Shown piece by piece: positions 25,469 through 34,182 of a stretch of 64,000 nucleotides of DNA. The stretch's first letter is position 1. Each line of letters opens with the position of its first letter. Under the pieces are notes generated by a model. That model did not search any database and was not told where the DNA came from. It worked only from the letters and a program-made list of their open reading frames with translations. The stretch comes from Brevundimonas sp. PAMC22021 (GTDB lineage: Bacteria > Pseudomonadota > Alphaproteobacteria > Caulobacterales > Caulobacteraceae): the NCBI RefSeq assembly GCF_019443405.1, contig NZ_CP080376.1, positions 2,480,001 through 2,544,000 of the forward strand, given 5' to 3'. The translations under genes and the position numbers were made by a program.

Positions 25469-25909
25469 TCAGCCCGTGAGGGCGGCGGCCAGGATCAGCG
25501 CGGTCGCGAGCTTGGCCCCCACCAGGACGATGGCCGCCGGCGCCTCGCCGTGCTCGATTCGCTGCGGCAGGCCGGTCAGCAGCGCGTCCACCACGCGAAA
25601 CGCCAAGAGCTGCAGCACCACCGTGGCCACGCCCCAGATCAGGATGTCGCGCACCGAGGTCGACACCGACAGCGACACCGCCAGCGGAATGGCCAACCCC
25701 ACCAGCACGCCGGCGAACGCCACCGCCGCCGCCGGATTGCCCTCGCGGATCAGGGCGATCTCCTTCCACGGCGTCAGCACGGCATAGATCGCCGCGCCCG
25801 CCGCGAGCAGCAGCAGGGTCGCGATCAGGTGCAGCACCATGACCGGGAAGCCGGAGGCGAAGGCCTGCAGCTCGGCGCTGAAGAGAGCTTGGGTCAGGGA
25901 CGAGTCCAT
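25469..25909 (-). CDS. DUF350 membrane protein
   Basis: 146 residues with four predicted membrane helices. The motif E-G-N-P-A-A-A-V-A-F-A-G (about 76-87) and G-L-A-I-P-L-A match the DUF350 (YjfL-like) family of inner membrane proteins. The role is unknown. It is the first gene of a two-gene unit with the trypsin-like protease. Confidence 0.87.
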   Translation of the reverse strand: MDSSLTQALFSAELQAFASGFPVMVLHLIATLLLLAAGAAIYAVLTPWKEIALIREGNPAAAVAFAGVLVGLAIPLAVSLSVSTSVRDILIWGVATVVLQLLAFRVVDALLTGLPQRIEHGEAPAAIVLVGAKLATALILAAALTG

Positions 25910-26008
25910 CAGGGCTCACGCTCGAGGGACCCGACGCATGCCCCATTGCCGCCCCAATCCGCAAGCGCCTCAGGGACACAGTGCGTTAGGATTTGTGTCG
26001 GTGCGCTT

Positions 26009-26145
26009 CTCCTCCCCATCGAAGATGGGGACGTGGATCGGCGCGAAGCCGTCGAGACGGAGCGGTTCTGTCAGGCGAAATCGACCCCTCCGTCACGAGG
26101 CTGCGCCTCGCGCCACCTCCCCATCGCTGCGCGACAGGGAGGAGA
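26009..26145. repeat. Intergenic palindromic repeat element
   Basis: A 137-bp intergenic block with imperfect inverted ends: CTCCTCCCCATCG at the left (from 26009) and CGACAGGGAGGAG at the right. Inside are further hairpins, for example CCCCATC-GAA-GATGGGG at the left end and GAGGCTGCGCCTC on the right. It has the look of the dispersed CCTCCCC-type repeats between genes in Caulobacter and Brevundimonas genomes. Only one copy is present in this window, so the dispersed nature is from general knowledge. Confidence 0.6.
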
Positions 26146-26150
26146 GAGGG

Positions 26151-27308
26151 TCAGGCCGCCGCCTGTTCGGCGCGGCGCAGGGCCGAGGCGCGGACCTTTT
26201 CGCTTTCGGACTTCAGCTGTCCGCAGGCGGCCAGGATGTCACGGCCACGTGGCGTGCGGATGGGCGAGGCGTAGCCGGCCCGGTTCAGAATGGCGGCGAA
26301 CGCCTCGATGGTCTTCCAGTCCGAGCAGCCGTAGTCCGTGCCGGGCCAGGGATTGAACGGGATCAGGTTGATCTTGGCCGGGATGCCCTGGATCAGCCTG
26401 ACCAGCGCCCGCGCCTCTTCCGGGCTGTCGTTGACGCCCTTCAGCATCACGTACTCGAACGTCACTCGACGCGCATTGGACAGGCCCGGATAGGCGCGAA
26501 TGGCGGCCATCAGCTGGTCCAGCGGATACTTCTTGTTCAGCGGCACCAGCTGGTCGCGCAGCGGATCGTTGGTGGCGTGCAGGCTGATCGCCAGCATCGC
26601 CGCGGTGCGCTCGCCCAACGCCTGCAGCTGCGGCACGACGCCCGAGGTCGAGACCGTGATCCGCCGCCGCGACAGGGCGATGCCCTCGTTGTCCGAGATG
26701 ATGTCGATCGCGTCAGCGACATGGTCCAGATTGTACAGCGGCTCGCCCATGCCCATGAAGACGATGTTGGACAGGCGGCGGTCCTCCTTGGGCGACGGCC
26801 ATTCCTCCAGGTCGTCGCGCGCGACCTGAACCTGGGCCACGATCTCGGCGGCGGTCAGGTTGCGGACCAGCTTCTGCGTGCCCGTGTGGCAGAAGGTGCA
26901 GTTCAGGGTGCAGCCGACCTGGGACGACACGCACAGGGCGCCGGCGCGGCCGACGTCGGGAATGTAAACCGTCTCGATCTCGATGCCGGGCGCGGTGCGG
27001 ATCAGCCACTTGCGCGTGCCGTCCTTGGACACCTGCCGCTCGACGATCTCGGGACGGGCCAGGGTAAAGGCCGACGCCAGCGCCGCGCGCGTGTCCTTGG
27101 CGATGTCGCTCATCTGGGCGAAATCGGTCACGCCATAGTGGTGGATCCAGCGCCATACCTGGGAGGCGCGCATCCGCGCCTTCTCCGGCGGGCAGACCCC
27201 GGCGTCGATCAGCGCCTGACGCAGGGCCTCGCGCGTCAGACCGGACAGGTTGACGGGCGTCTTGAGAGCCGGGCTGGAGGCGCGCGAAAGGTCGAGCGTG
27301 ACGCTCAC
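26151..27308 (-). CDS. rlmN: 23S rRNA/tRNA adenine-C2 methyltransferase RlmN
   Basis: 385 residues. I chose the GTG at 27308 because AGGGAA lies about 8 nt upstream; the longer frame has no good start. The radical SAM cluster C-x3-C-x2-C is at Cys133, Cys137 and Cys140 (C-T-L-N-C-T-F-C). M-G-M-G-E-P-L binds SAM, and the P-x-G-R-D-I-x-A-A-C-G-Q-L end holds the conserved Cys needed for methyl transfer. It methylates A2503 of 23S rRNA and A37 of some tRNAs. Confidence 0.96.
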   Translation of the reverse strand: MSVTLDLSRASSPALKTPVNLSGLTREALRQALIDAGVCPPEKARMRASQVWRWIHHYGVTDFAQMSDIAKDTRAALASAFTLARPEIVERQVSKDGTRKWLIRTAPGIEIETVYIPDVGRAGALCVSSQVGCTLNCTFCHTGTQKLVRNLTAAEIVAQVQVARDDLEEWPSPKEDRRLSNIVFMGMGEPLYNLDHVADAIDIISDNEGIALSRRRITVSTSGVVPQLQALGERTAAMLAISLHATNDPLRDQLVPLNKKYPLDQLMAAIRAYPGLSNARRVTFEYVMLKGVNDSPEEARALVRLIQGIPAKINLIPFNPWPGTDYGCSDWKTIEAFAAILNRAGYASPIRTPRGRDILAACGQLKSESEKVRASALRRAEQAAA

Positions 27309-27437
27309 GGACGAAGTTCCCTTGGAGTTCAGCCGTCCCTTATAGCACAAAGGCGGGCTTTTGCATGGCTGTCGACGTCGAGCCATCGTCACCCGCCGCA
27401 ACTGCGGCTAGGGTCGGGCGTCTTGAAAGGGTCGTTC

Positions 27438-28538
27438 ATGCCGACTGCCTCTGATTTCGCCCGAACGGCCATGGCCGCGACCTTGATGCTTGCAGCCTCC
27501 GGCGCGGCCCTTGCGCAGACGCAGCCGGCCTATCCGCCGTTCGACGCGAAGCGCGGGGTGTTCAGCTTCGCGGGCGGGCTGGAGAAGTCGCTGCCGGCGG
27601 TGGTGCAGGTGACGACGCTGGGTCAGTCGCGCGGGCCCAGCTCGGCCGACGATCCCAAGCCGTTCTCTTCCGGATCGGGCGTGATCATCGACGCGGGCCA
27701 GGGCATCGTCGTGACCAACAACCATGTGGTCCAGGGCGGGCGCAAGTTTACGGTGGACCTGACCGACGGCCGGCTGTTCGACGCCGTGCTGGTGGGGGCC
27801 GACAAGGCCACCGACATCGCCGTGCTGCGGATCGAGCCGGACGGCCGCCCGCTGGACCTGACCCAGGTGCGGACCGTCGATTCCGACACCCTGCGCACCG
27901 GCGACCTGGCGTTCGCGGTCGGCTATCCGCTGGGGCTGGACCAGACCCTGACCATGGGCGTGATCTCCGGCCTCAATCGGTCAGGCCTGGGCGATGCGGT
28001 CGAAGACTATATCCAGACGGACGCGGCGGTGAACTCGGGCAACTCGGGCGGGCCGCTGCTGGACAGCCAGGGGCGGCTGATCGGCATCAACACCTCCATC
28101 CTGTCGGGCGGCGCGGGCGGCGGCAACGACGGCATCGCCTTCGCCGTGCCGACGCGCATCCTGCAGACCGTGACCGAACAGCTGCGCGCAACCGGCAAGG
28201 TCCGGCGCGGCACGGTGGGCGCCATCTTCGGCTCCCTGACGCCGGAGCGGGCGCGCGAACTGGACCTCAACATCGTGCGGGGCGCGGTGGTGCTGGACGT
28301 GGCTCCAGGCTCCGCGGCCGATCGCGCGGGCCTGCGGCGCGAAGACGTGCTGACGCGGATCAGCGCCCGACCGGTGGTCAACTCAGGCTCGGTGCTGGCC
28401 ACCGTGGGCCTGTCGACGCCCGGGACGGAGCTGGCGGTGGATTACCTGCGGGACGGCCGCTCGGCCTCAACGCGGATGTCGGTGGCGGAAGCGCCTGGCG
28501 ACGAGACTGAAGATCAGCCCGCGACCCCGACGACCTGA
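27438..28538 (+). CDS. HtrA/Deg-family serine protease with one PDZ domain
   Basis: 366 residues. A signal peptide at 1-26 (T-L-M-L-A-A-S-G-A-A-L-A-Q). Triad His96 (N-N-H-V-V), Asp126 (A-T-D-I-A-V-L) and Ser203 (G-N-S-G-G-P-L). One PDZ domain at about 255-345 (G-A-V-V-L-D-V-A-P-G-S-A-A, G-L-R-R-E-D-V-L). With a cleavable leader and a single PDZ it is a soluble periplasmic member smaller than DegP. AAAGG lies 8 nt before the ATG. It is divergent from rlmN. Confidence 0.92.
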   Translation: MPTASDFARTAMAATLMLAASGAALAQTQPAYPPFDAKRGVFSFAGGLEKSLPAVVQVTTLGQSRGPSSADDPKPFSSGSGVIIDAGQGIVVTNNHVVQGGRKFTVDLTDGRLFDAVLVGADKATDIAVLRIEPDGRPLDLTQVRTVDSDTLRTGDLAFAVGYPLGLDQTLTMGVISGLNRSGLGDAVEDYIQTDAAVNSGNSGGPLLDSQGRLIGINTSILSGGAGGGNDGIAFAVPTRILQTVTEQLRATGKVRRGTVGAIFGSLTPERARELDLNIVRGAVVLDVAPGSAADRAGLRREDVLTRISARPVVNSGSVLATVGLSTPGTELAVDYLRDGRSASTRMSVAEAPGDETEDQPATPTT

Positions 28539-28548
28539 CGGCCAGACA

Positions 28549-28601
28549 GCAGAACGCCCGCTCTGCCGGGAGGGGGAGGGGATGGCGGAGCGGGCGTCTG
28601 C
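28549..28601 (+). terminator. Stem-loop after the HtrA gene
   Basis: GCAGAACGCCCGCTC pairs with GAGCGGGCGTCTGC with one bulge, enclosing a 24-nt G-rich loop. No T run follows, so it may protect the 3' end instead of terminating strongly. Confidence 0.45.
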
Positions 28602-28821
28602 TTGGAGGAAGCACCGGCCCGTCGAAGCCCTTTGGTGGAAACATCCAGGGGGCTGGGGGGCTGTTCAGGATCCGGACGCTTCCGAACTCCGACAGGCCGA
28701 TGATGCTTCTGTCGCGCCGCAACCGGGCGGGCGAAGGACCGAAACGGGGCCATTTCGTGGTGCGGCTCGGTCGGTCGATCGCCGGGGTGGCGCCCGGACG
28801 TCGGTCGCCTAGATTGTGGTC

Positions 28822-29157
28822 ATGAGCCTCGACACCTCGCCCGACCGGCCGCTCGCCGGCCCCGTCTTCTTCGACCGACGTGAACTGGACCTGGTGCTCA
28901 GGGTCTATGGGCGGATGGTGGCGCAAGGGGAATGGCGCGACTATTCGGTCGCCGGCCACAAGGATTTCGCCGAGTTCGCCGTCTTCCGTCGTTCCGGCGA
29001 TGCGCCTCTGTACCGCATTGAGAAACGGCCGGCGCTGCAGGCCAAACAGGGGCAGTGGGCGGTGATCGGCGAAGGCGGCCAGATCCTGCGTCGCGGTCGG
29101 GACCTGGCCCAGGCGCTGCGCGTCTTCGACGCCCGCAAGTTCAACGTGGTGGAATAG
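28822..29157 (+). CDS. DUF2794 family protein
   Basis: 111 residues from the ATG at 28822; a GTG at 28816 is in frame. F-D-R-R-E-L, L-R-V-Y-G-R-M-V-A-Q-G-E-W-R-D-Y, P-L-Y-R-I-E-K-R-P and Q-G-Q-W-A-V-I match the alphaproteobacterial DUF2794 family. The function is unknown. It ends at a strong hairpin shared with the convergent Bax inhibitor gene. Confidence 0.92.
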   Translation: MSLDTSPDRPLAGPVFFDRRELDLVLRVYGRMVAQGEWRDYSVAGHKDFAEFAVFRRSGDAPLYRIEKRPALQAKQGQWAVIGEGGQILRRGRDLAQALRVFDARKFNVVE

Positions 29158-29159
29158 AA

Positions 29160-29185
29160 AAAGGGCCCCCTCGCAGGGGCCCTTT
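29160..29185. terminator. Bidirectional hairpin terminator
   Basis: AAAGGGCCCC pairs with GGGGCCCTTT around a 6-nt loop. A-run on the left and T-run on the right allow termination on both strands, between DUF2794 (+) and the Bax inhibitor-1 gene (-). Confidence 0.85.
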
Positions 29186-29208
29186 CCACATCCGCCTGTT
29201 GCAGATCG

Positions 29209-29958
29209 TCAGTTCCGGTTGCCGCCGGTGAAGGCCAGCAGAAACTGGAACAGGTTCACGAAGTTGATGAACAGGCTCAGGGCGCCAAAGCCGGTCGCCA
29301 CGCCCAGCGCGTTTTGGTCCGCGCCGATGGCGTAGTAGGTCATCTTCAGCCGCTGGGTGTCATAGGCGATCAGGCCCGCGAAGATCAGCACGCCGATGGC
29401 GGAGATGATCAGGTAGAAGGTCCCCGACTGCAGGAACATGTTGACGATGGAGGCGACGATCAGGCCGATCAGGCCCATGATCAGGAACGTCCCCATGCCC
29501 GACAGGTCCTTCTTGGTGGTGTAGCCCACCAGGCTCAGACCGCCGAACGCCGCCGCCGTCACAAAAAAGGTCGTGGCCAGCGAACCGCCGGTGTAGCGCA
29601 GGAACAGCACGCCGAGCCCCGCGCCGATCGAGGCGACCACCGCCCAGTAGAGCATGTTCACGCCCCGGGCCGTCGGGTTCTTCATGAAGAACATCGAACC
29701 GAACAGCAGCACCAGCGGCGAGAAGGCCACGATCATGCCGAGCAGGGTATAGCCGACGCGACCGTCCGGCGTGACCTGGAACATCAGCTGCTGCACGGCC
29801 GGCACGTTGCCGGTGACGTAGGCGAGCACGCCCGCGACCACCAGGCCGATGGCCAGCTTGTTGTAGACGCCCAGCATGAAGGCCCGCAGACCCGCATCAA
29901 CGGACATGTCCGCCGTCTGCGGCAGCGGCCGGGCGTAGCCGTTGTTGAAATCGCTCAT
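29209..29958 (-). CDS. Bax inhibitor-1/YccA family membrane protein
   Basis: 249 residues from the ATG at 29958. After a soluble N-terminus (F-N-N-G-Y-A-R-P) there are seven hydrophobic segments, with G-A-L-S-L-F-I-N-F-V-N-L-F-Q-F-L near the C-terminus and Y-D-T-Q-R-L-K in the penultimate loop, both hallmarks of the BI-1/YccA/YbhL family. Related proteins are calcium leak channels or modulators of FtsH. Confidence 0.93.
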   Translation of the reverse strand: MSDFNNGYARPLPQTADMSVDAGLRAFMLGVYNKLAIGLVVAGVLAYVTGNVPAVQQLMFQVTPDGRVGYTLLGMIVAFSPLVLLFGSMFFMKNPTARGVNMLYWAVVASIGAGLGVLFLRYTGGSLATTFFVTAAAFGGLSLVGYTTKKDLSGMGTFLIMGLIGLIVASIVNMFLQSGTFYLIISAIGVLIFAGLIAYDTQRLKMTYYAIGADQNALGVATGFGALSLFINFVNLFQFLLAFTGGNRN

Positions 29959-30089
29959 CGCGACACGTTTCTCCCAATGGCGCCGGCAAGACGTCGCCGG
30001 TCGCATGATGCCAATATCGGAACCTCGCGGTCCGCTCGCAAGCAGAACCAGGCTTATCAGCAGCGGTTCCGGCCGCTACCAACGGTCGC

Positions 30090-30629
30090 ATGCCTCGCCT
30101 GTTCACCGCCCTGACCCTGCCGCCGGACGTCGCCGAGGTGCTGCAGCGACGCCAGTCCGGCCTGCCTGGGGCGCGCTGGCGCCCGCCGGAGGCGCTGCAT
30201 GTAACGCTGGCCTTCTATGGCGAGGCGCAGGAACGACAAGCGGACGACCTGGCGTCGGAGTTGGCGCGCATTACCGGCGGACCGTTCGAGATCGCGCTTT
30301 CGGGCGTCGGCGCCTTCGGCGACGCGCATCGGAGCCACACCCTGTGGGCCGGGGTCGTCATGCCCAATGAGCCGCTGTCGGTGCTGGCCGGCCGCTGCAA
30401 AAAGGCGGGCGAGCGGGCGGGTCTGACGATGGAGGCGCGGACCTATCGTCCGCACGTCACCTTGGCCTATCTGAAGCCGCAGGCGAACCCGGACCGCATC
30501 GGCGCCTGGATGGCCGGGCACAACCTCCTGACCTCCCCGCCGATCCGCACCGATCGCTTCGGCCTGTATTCCAGCGTTCTGACGCCGGGCGGCAGCCATT
30601 ACGAATTGGAACGGGAGTATCTGCTGTGA
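30090..30629 (+). CDS. thpR: RNA 2',3'-cyclic phosphodiesterase
   Basis: 179 residues. The two H-x-T catalytic motifs of the 2H superfamily are present as H-V-T-L-A-F near 37 and H-V-T-L-A-Y near 121. The start M-P-R-L-F-T-A-L and the end S-H-Y-E-L are typical. It opens cyclic phosphate ends of RNA. Its stop overlaps the next start. Confidence 0.93.
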   Translation: MPRLFTALTLPPDVAEVLQRRQSGLPGARWRPPEALHVTLAFYGEAQERQADDLASELARITGGPFEIALSGVGAFGDAHRSHTLWAGVVMPNEPLSVLAGRCKKAGERAGLTMEARTYRPHVTLAYLKPQANPDRIGAWMAGHNLLTSPPIRTDRFGLYSSVLTPGGSHYELEREYLL

Positions 30630-31189
30630 CCACATCGCCGGTGCTGGGCCCGACGCTTCACACCGCACGGCTGATCCTGCGTCCGCCCGCACTGGAAGAT
30701 TTTCCGCGCTGGTGCGAGCTGATGGCCGATCCGGACAGTGCCCGCTTCATTGGCGGCGTGCAGTCACGCCACGAGGTGTGGCGCAGCATGGCCGCGACGG
30801 CCGGCATGTGGGCACTGCATGGCGAGGGCATGTTCTCGGTCATTGAGCGGGTGAGCGGCCTGTGGCTGGGTCGGATCGGGCCGCTGCATCCCTATGACTG
30901 GCCTGGCCGCGAGGTCGGCTGGAGCCTGCATCCGGAGGCAACCGGCAAGGGCTATGCGGTCGAGGCCGCCGCCGCGGCGATGGACTACGCCTTCGACGTC
31001 CTCGAATGGCCGAACGTCATCCACTGCATCGATCCAGACAACCACGCCTCGGCGGCCGTGGCGCGGCGGCTGGGCTCGCACAATCGCGGCCCCGGCCGAC
31101 TGCCCGCACCCTTCACAGATCATGCAGTCGATCTGTGGGGTCAGACGGCGGCGGAGTGGCGAGAGAGCCGAAAGGCGCTGTGTTCCTGA
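30626..31189 (+). CDS. GNAT family N-acetyltransferase
   Basis: 187 residues from a GTG at 30626 that overlaps the thpR stop by 4 bp. T-A-R-L-I-L-R-P-P opens a RimJ/RimL-type acetyltransferase fold. W-S-L-H-P-E-A-T-G-K-G-Y-A-V-E-A-A binds acetyl-CoA, and N-H-A-S-A-A-V-A-R-R-L-G is the following helix. The acceptor is unknown (protein N-terminus or small amine). Confidence 0.9.
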   Translation: MTTSPVLGPTLHTARLILRPPALEDFPRWCELMADPDSARFIGGVQSRHEVWRSMAATAGMWALHGEGMFSVIERVSGLWLGRIGPLHPYDWPGREVGWSLHPEATGKGYAVEAAAAAMDYAFDVLEWPNVIHCIDPDNHASAAVARRLGSHNRGPGRLPAPFTDHAVDLWGQTAAEWRESRKALCS

Positions 31190-31208
31190 ACGGCGCCGCT
31201 TGCGACAG

Positions 31209-31223
31209 GAACGGACAGCGAAC
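31209..31223 (-). promoter_or_regulatory. LexA (SOS) box before mmcB
   Basis: GAACGGACAGCGAAC is GTTC-N7-GTTC read on the other strand, the alphaproteobacterial LexA consensus. It ends 11 bp before the mmcB start. In Caulobacter mmcB is a known SOS gene, so this site is well supported. Confidence 0.85.
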
Positions 31224-31234
31224 ATAAGTCCGTC

Positions 31235-31678
31235 ATGTCTGCCGCCGTGCATCTGGAATTGGTCTTCAGCCGCCCCGAGACGACGCTGGGGGTGACGCGC
31301 GGGGCCGCGCGGCTGATGTCGGACATGGGCTATGCGCCGCTCCTAGAGGTGTGCCTGCCGAACGGGCGACGCGCCGATGTGATGGCCCTGGGTCCCAAGG
31401 GCGAGATCGTCATCTGCGAGGTCAAGTCCGGGATCGAGGATTTCCGCTCGGACCGGAAGTGGAGCGAATACGCGCCCTTCTGCGACGCCTTCTACTTCGC
31501 GGTGGCGCCGGAGTTTCCGCTGGACGCCTTGCCGGACGAGCCGGGCCTGATCGTGGCCGACGGCTTTGGCGGCGCGGTGGTGCGGGAGGCTCAGCCGGTT
31601 CCGCTGGCGCCTGCGCGGCGAAAGGCCCTGACGCTGGCGTTCGCACGGCTGGGCGCCATGCGATCGCTGAGGGCGTGA
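31235..31678 (+). CDS. mmcB: MmcB family DNA repair protein
   Basis: 147 residues. A PD-(D/E)xK nuclease-like core is visible as R-A-D-V-M-A-L followed by I-V-I-C-E-V-K-S (about 46-66), with W-S-E-Y-A-P-F-C-D-A-F-Y-F-A. This is the alphaproteobacterial MmcB family, linked to mitomycin C tolerance. A LexA box precedes the gene, which fits SOS induction. Confidence 0.9.
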   Translation: MSAAVHLELVFSRPETTLGVTRGAARLMSDMGYAPLLEVCLPNGRRADVMALGPKGEIVICEVKSGIEDFRSDRKWSEYAPFCDAFYFAVAPEFPLDALPDEPGLIVADGFGGAVVREAQPVPLAPARRKALTLAFARLGAMRSLRA

Positions 31679-31735
31679 ACGGAACCTCCGCTCGCCGGTT
31701 GTTCAGGCTCGACACACACCGAGAAAGGACATCCG

Positions 31736-32020
31736 ATGGCGGACAAGGACGAACACCCGACCGGCCCAGGCGCGGGCGAGGAGAACGACGGCCTGCACAA
31801 ACCGGTCAAGCCGTCGCCCGAACTGGCGGAGGTCGTCGGCGAGGGTCCGATGGGCCGCGCCGACGTGGTCAGCGCGCTGTGGGACTACATCAAGAAGAAC
31901 GATCTTCAGGACAGCCAGGAGATCAAGGCCGACGACAAGCTGAAGGCCGTGTTCGGAAAAGACCGCTTCACCATGTTCGAGATGAACGCGATCCTGTCGG
32001 ATCACCTGTCCGACGCCTGA
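31736..32020 (+). CDS. SWIB/MDM2 domain protein
   Basis: 94 residues. After an acidic start, K-P-S-P-E-L-A-E-V-V-G-E-G-P-M-G-R, L-W-D-Y-I-K-K-N-D-L-Q-D and M-F-E-M-N-A-I-L-S-D-H-L form a complete SWIB fold (about 24-92). In bacteria such proteins are small and of unclear function, possibly DNA- or chromatin-associated. GAAAGGA precedes the start. Confidence 0.92.
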   Translation: MADKDEHPTGPGAGEENDGLHKPVKPSPELAEVVGEGPMGRADVVSALWDYIKKNDLQDSQEIKADDKLKAVFGKDRFTMFEMNAILSDHLSDA

Positions 32021-32030
32021 TCGAAGCGGT

Positions 32031-32588
32031 CTAGCGAGGCGCCCGCTTGGCCAGGATGCGCTGCAGGGTGCGGCGGTGCATGCCCAGCCGACGGGCGGTC
32101 TCCGAGACATTGTGGTCGCAAAGTTCGTAGACCCGCTGGATGTGCTCCCAGCGCACGCGGTCGGCGCTCATCGGGTTTTCCGGCGGCTCCGGGGCCTGTT
32201 CGCCGCTGGCCAGCAGCGCCTTGGCCACGTCGTCGGCGTCCGCGGGCTTGGACAGATAATCGACGGCGCCCGCCTTGACCGCAGCCACGGCCGTGGCGAT
32301 CGCGCCATATCCGGTCAACATGACGATGCGGGCGTCGGCGCGGCGTTCGCGCACCGCCTCGACGACCTTCAGGCCGTTGCCGTCCTCCAGCCTCATGTCC
32401 AGCACCGCAAAGGCGGGAGCGCCCGTTCGCAGCTGCTCGGTCGCCTCGGCGACCGATCCGGCGGTCGTGACCTCAAATCCTCTTGCCTCAAGCGCCCGGC
32501 CCAGCCGGGTCCGCAGCGCCTGGTCGTCGTCCAGCAGCAGCAGCGACTTGTCGGGCAGGGCTTGGACGCGGGATTCCAGGTCGGACAT
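32031..32588 (-). CDS. regA: ActR/PrrA/RegA redox response regulator
   Basis: 185 residues. The receiver domain (about 14-125) has the acidic pair D-D-D-Q and phosphoacceptor Asp64 (V-L-D-M-R-L-E-D-G), and M-L-T-G-Y-G follows. A Fis-type helix-turn-helix ends the protein (N-V-S-E-T-A-R-R-L-G-M-H-R-R-T-L-Q-R). Size and motifs fit RegA/ActR, the global regulator of respiratory and redox genes. It lies 51 bp after its kinase gene. Confidence 0.93.
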   Translation of the reverse strand: MSDLESRVQALPDKSLLLLDDDQALRTRLGRALEARGFEVTTAGSVAEATEQLRTGAPAFAVLDMRLEDGNGLKVVEAVRERRADARIVMLTGYGAIATAVAAVKAGAVDYLSKPADADDVAKALLASGEQAPEPPENPMSADRVRWEHIQRVYELCDHNVSETARRLGMHRRTLQRILAKRAPR

Positions 32589-32639
32589 GAGGGCCTTTCG
32601 CTTCTCTCTACGTTCAAGTCGGCGCCGAGACCTTTGCGG

Positions 32640-34136
32640 TCAAGCGTGATGCGACTGCGACCTTTCGCCCCGATCCCAGCCGCTGGGCGCCTCAAGCGTC
32701 GCTCGGGACCAGCGGACGGCGACCCGGGCGCCGCGTCCGCCGCGCTCTGAAGCCAGCCCCTGCCCCACGCTGACCTGGCCGCCGCTGCGCTCCAGCAGCG
32801 TGCGCGCGATAAAGAAGCCCAGACCCATGCCGCCCTGGCTGGGTGCGATGGGAGCGTCCGCATCCTCGCGCGGCCGTCGGGCGCGGCCCGACCGCGCCGC
32901 CTCAGCGATCTGGGCCGCCAGCGCCCGTCTCGCCTTGCCGTGCGGACGACTGGTGACATAGGGCTCGCCCAGGCGCGGCAGGATGTCGGAGGAAAAGCCC
33001 GGCCCGTCGTCCAGGATGTCGATCTCGATCCAGCCGGCGTCCACCACCGCGCGCATGACCACCCGCGAGGCGGCGAAATCGGCGGCGTTCTCGACCAGGG
33101 TGGACAGGCCGTGGACGATCTCGGGCATGCGCTTGACGCGCGGCGCGACCTGGCCGGGCGGGGTCTTGACCTCCAGGACGAACTGAAGATCGAAGCCGCG
33201 ATGCGGCGCCGCCACCTCCTCGATCAGGGCCTTGAGGCCGACGTCGGCATAGAGGACGCGGTCCTCCTCCGGCTCGGCCGACAGCTGGGCCAGGATGCCG
33301 CGACAGCGTTCGGCCTGTTGCAGGATCAGGGCCGCGTCCTCGGCTGCCGCGCTGTCGGCGGGCGAGGCGCGCAGCAACTCCTTGGCCACGACCTGGATGG
33401 TCGCCAGCGGCGTGCCCAGCTCGTGCGCCGCCGCCGCCGCGAGGCCGCCAAGCGCGGCCAGCCTCTGCTCTCGCTGCAGCACGTCCTGGGTGGTGGCCAG
33501 CGCCAGCTCCAGCTTTTCAGCGTCCGTCGCCACCCGCCACGCATAGCCGGAGGTGAACACCACCCCCGTCACCAGCGCGGTTCCCAGCCCCAGCCGGTAA
33601 AGCAGCGGCAGCTGCAGATGTTCGTGCAGCCGCCAAGGCAGCGGCAGCGACCAGAAGAACAGCACCACCACCGCCGTCAGCGCCATCAGCCCCAAGACGC
33701 CCGCGTGGCGCGCGGGCAGCGCCGCCGCCGCCACCGTGACGGGTGCGACCAGCAGCACGCAGAACGGATTGTCGAGCCCGCCAGTCAGGCCCAGCATGAC
33801 GCTGAGCTGCAGGATGTCGAAGCCGAGCTGCAGCCCCGTCTGGCGACCATCCGGCAGGCTCTGGTCCAGTCGCCGCGCCCGCGCCATCAGGCCCAGGTTC
33901 ACCGCCGCCGAAAAGCCGATTACGCTGAGGCACGGCCACAGCGGCAGAGGAAAATGCAGGGCGAAATAGGCCCACAGGATCGCCGAGGTCTGGCCCAGCA
34001 GCGCCAGCCACCTGATCACGATCAGGGTGCGAAGCGACAGGCCCCGCCCCCGCCCCGTCGTCTCGCGCGGCCGTGCGCGCCAGCCGGACAGGTCGGCGGC
34101 GGCTTGCGACGATGGATGGGCTTCTGGATGGCTCAC
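32640..34136 (-). CDS. regB: ActS/PrrB/RegB redox sensor histidine kinase
   Basis: About 498 residues from a GTG at 34136; upstream in-frame ATGs (for example 34184) would run into the start of the divergent senC gene, so I prefer the GTG, but the start is uncertain. Six hydrophobic segments at about 36-205, with the quinone-sensing heptapeptide G-G-L-D-N-P-F at 119-125. Phosphoacceptor His238 is in A-A-H-E-L-G-T-P-L. Cys278 (E-R-C-R-G-I-L) sits where RegB has its redox-active cysteine. N, G1 (D-D-G-P-G-F) and G2 (G-G-M-G-L-G-F-F-I-A) boxes follow. Confidence 0.92.
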   Translation of the reverse strand: MSHPEAHPSSQAAADLSGWRARPRETTGRGRGLSLRTLIVIRWLALLGQTSAILWAYFALHFPLPLWPCLSVIGFSAAVNLGLMARARRLDQSLPDGRQTGLQLGFDILQLSVMLGLTGGLDNPFCVLLVAPVTVAAAALPARHAGVLGLMALTAVVVLFFWSLPLPWRLHEHLQLPLLYRLGLGTALVTGVVFTSGYAWRVATDAEKLELALATTQDVLQREQRLAALGGLAAAAAHELGTPLATIQVVAKELLRASPADSAAAEDAALILQQAERCRGILAQLSAEPEEDRVLYADVGLKALIEEVAAPHRGFDLQFVLEVKTPPGQVAPRVKRMPEIVHGLSTLVENAADFAASRVVMRAVVDAGWIEIDILDDGPGFSSDILPRLGEPYVTSRPHGKARRALAAQIAEAARSGRARRPREDADAPIAPSQGGMGLGFFIARTLLERSGGQVSVGQGLASERGGRGARVAVRWSRATLEAPSGWDRGERSQSHHA

Positions 34137-34182
34137 CGAGCTTCTATAGACCGATGGACCGTAATCGGAAAAAGAACCGCCC

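Noticed and set aside
25839..28538. An 899-codon plus-strand open frame
   Set aside because: Its first half is antisense to rlmN and is Arg/Gln/His-rich noise. Only the part from 27438, a signal peptide and HtrA domain, is a real gene.
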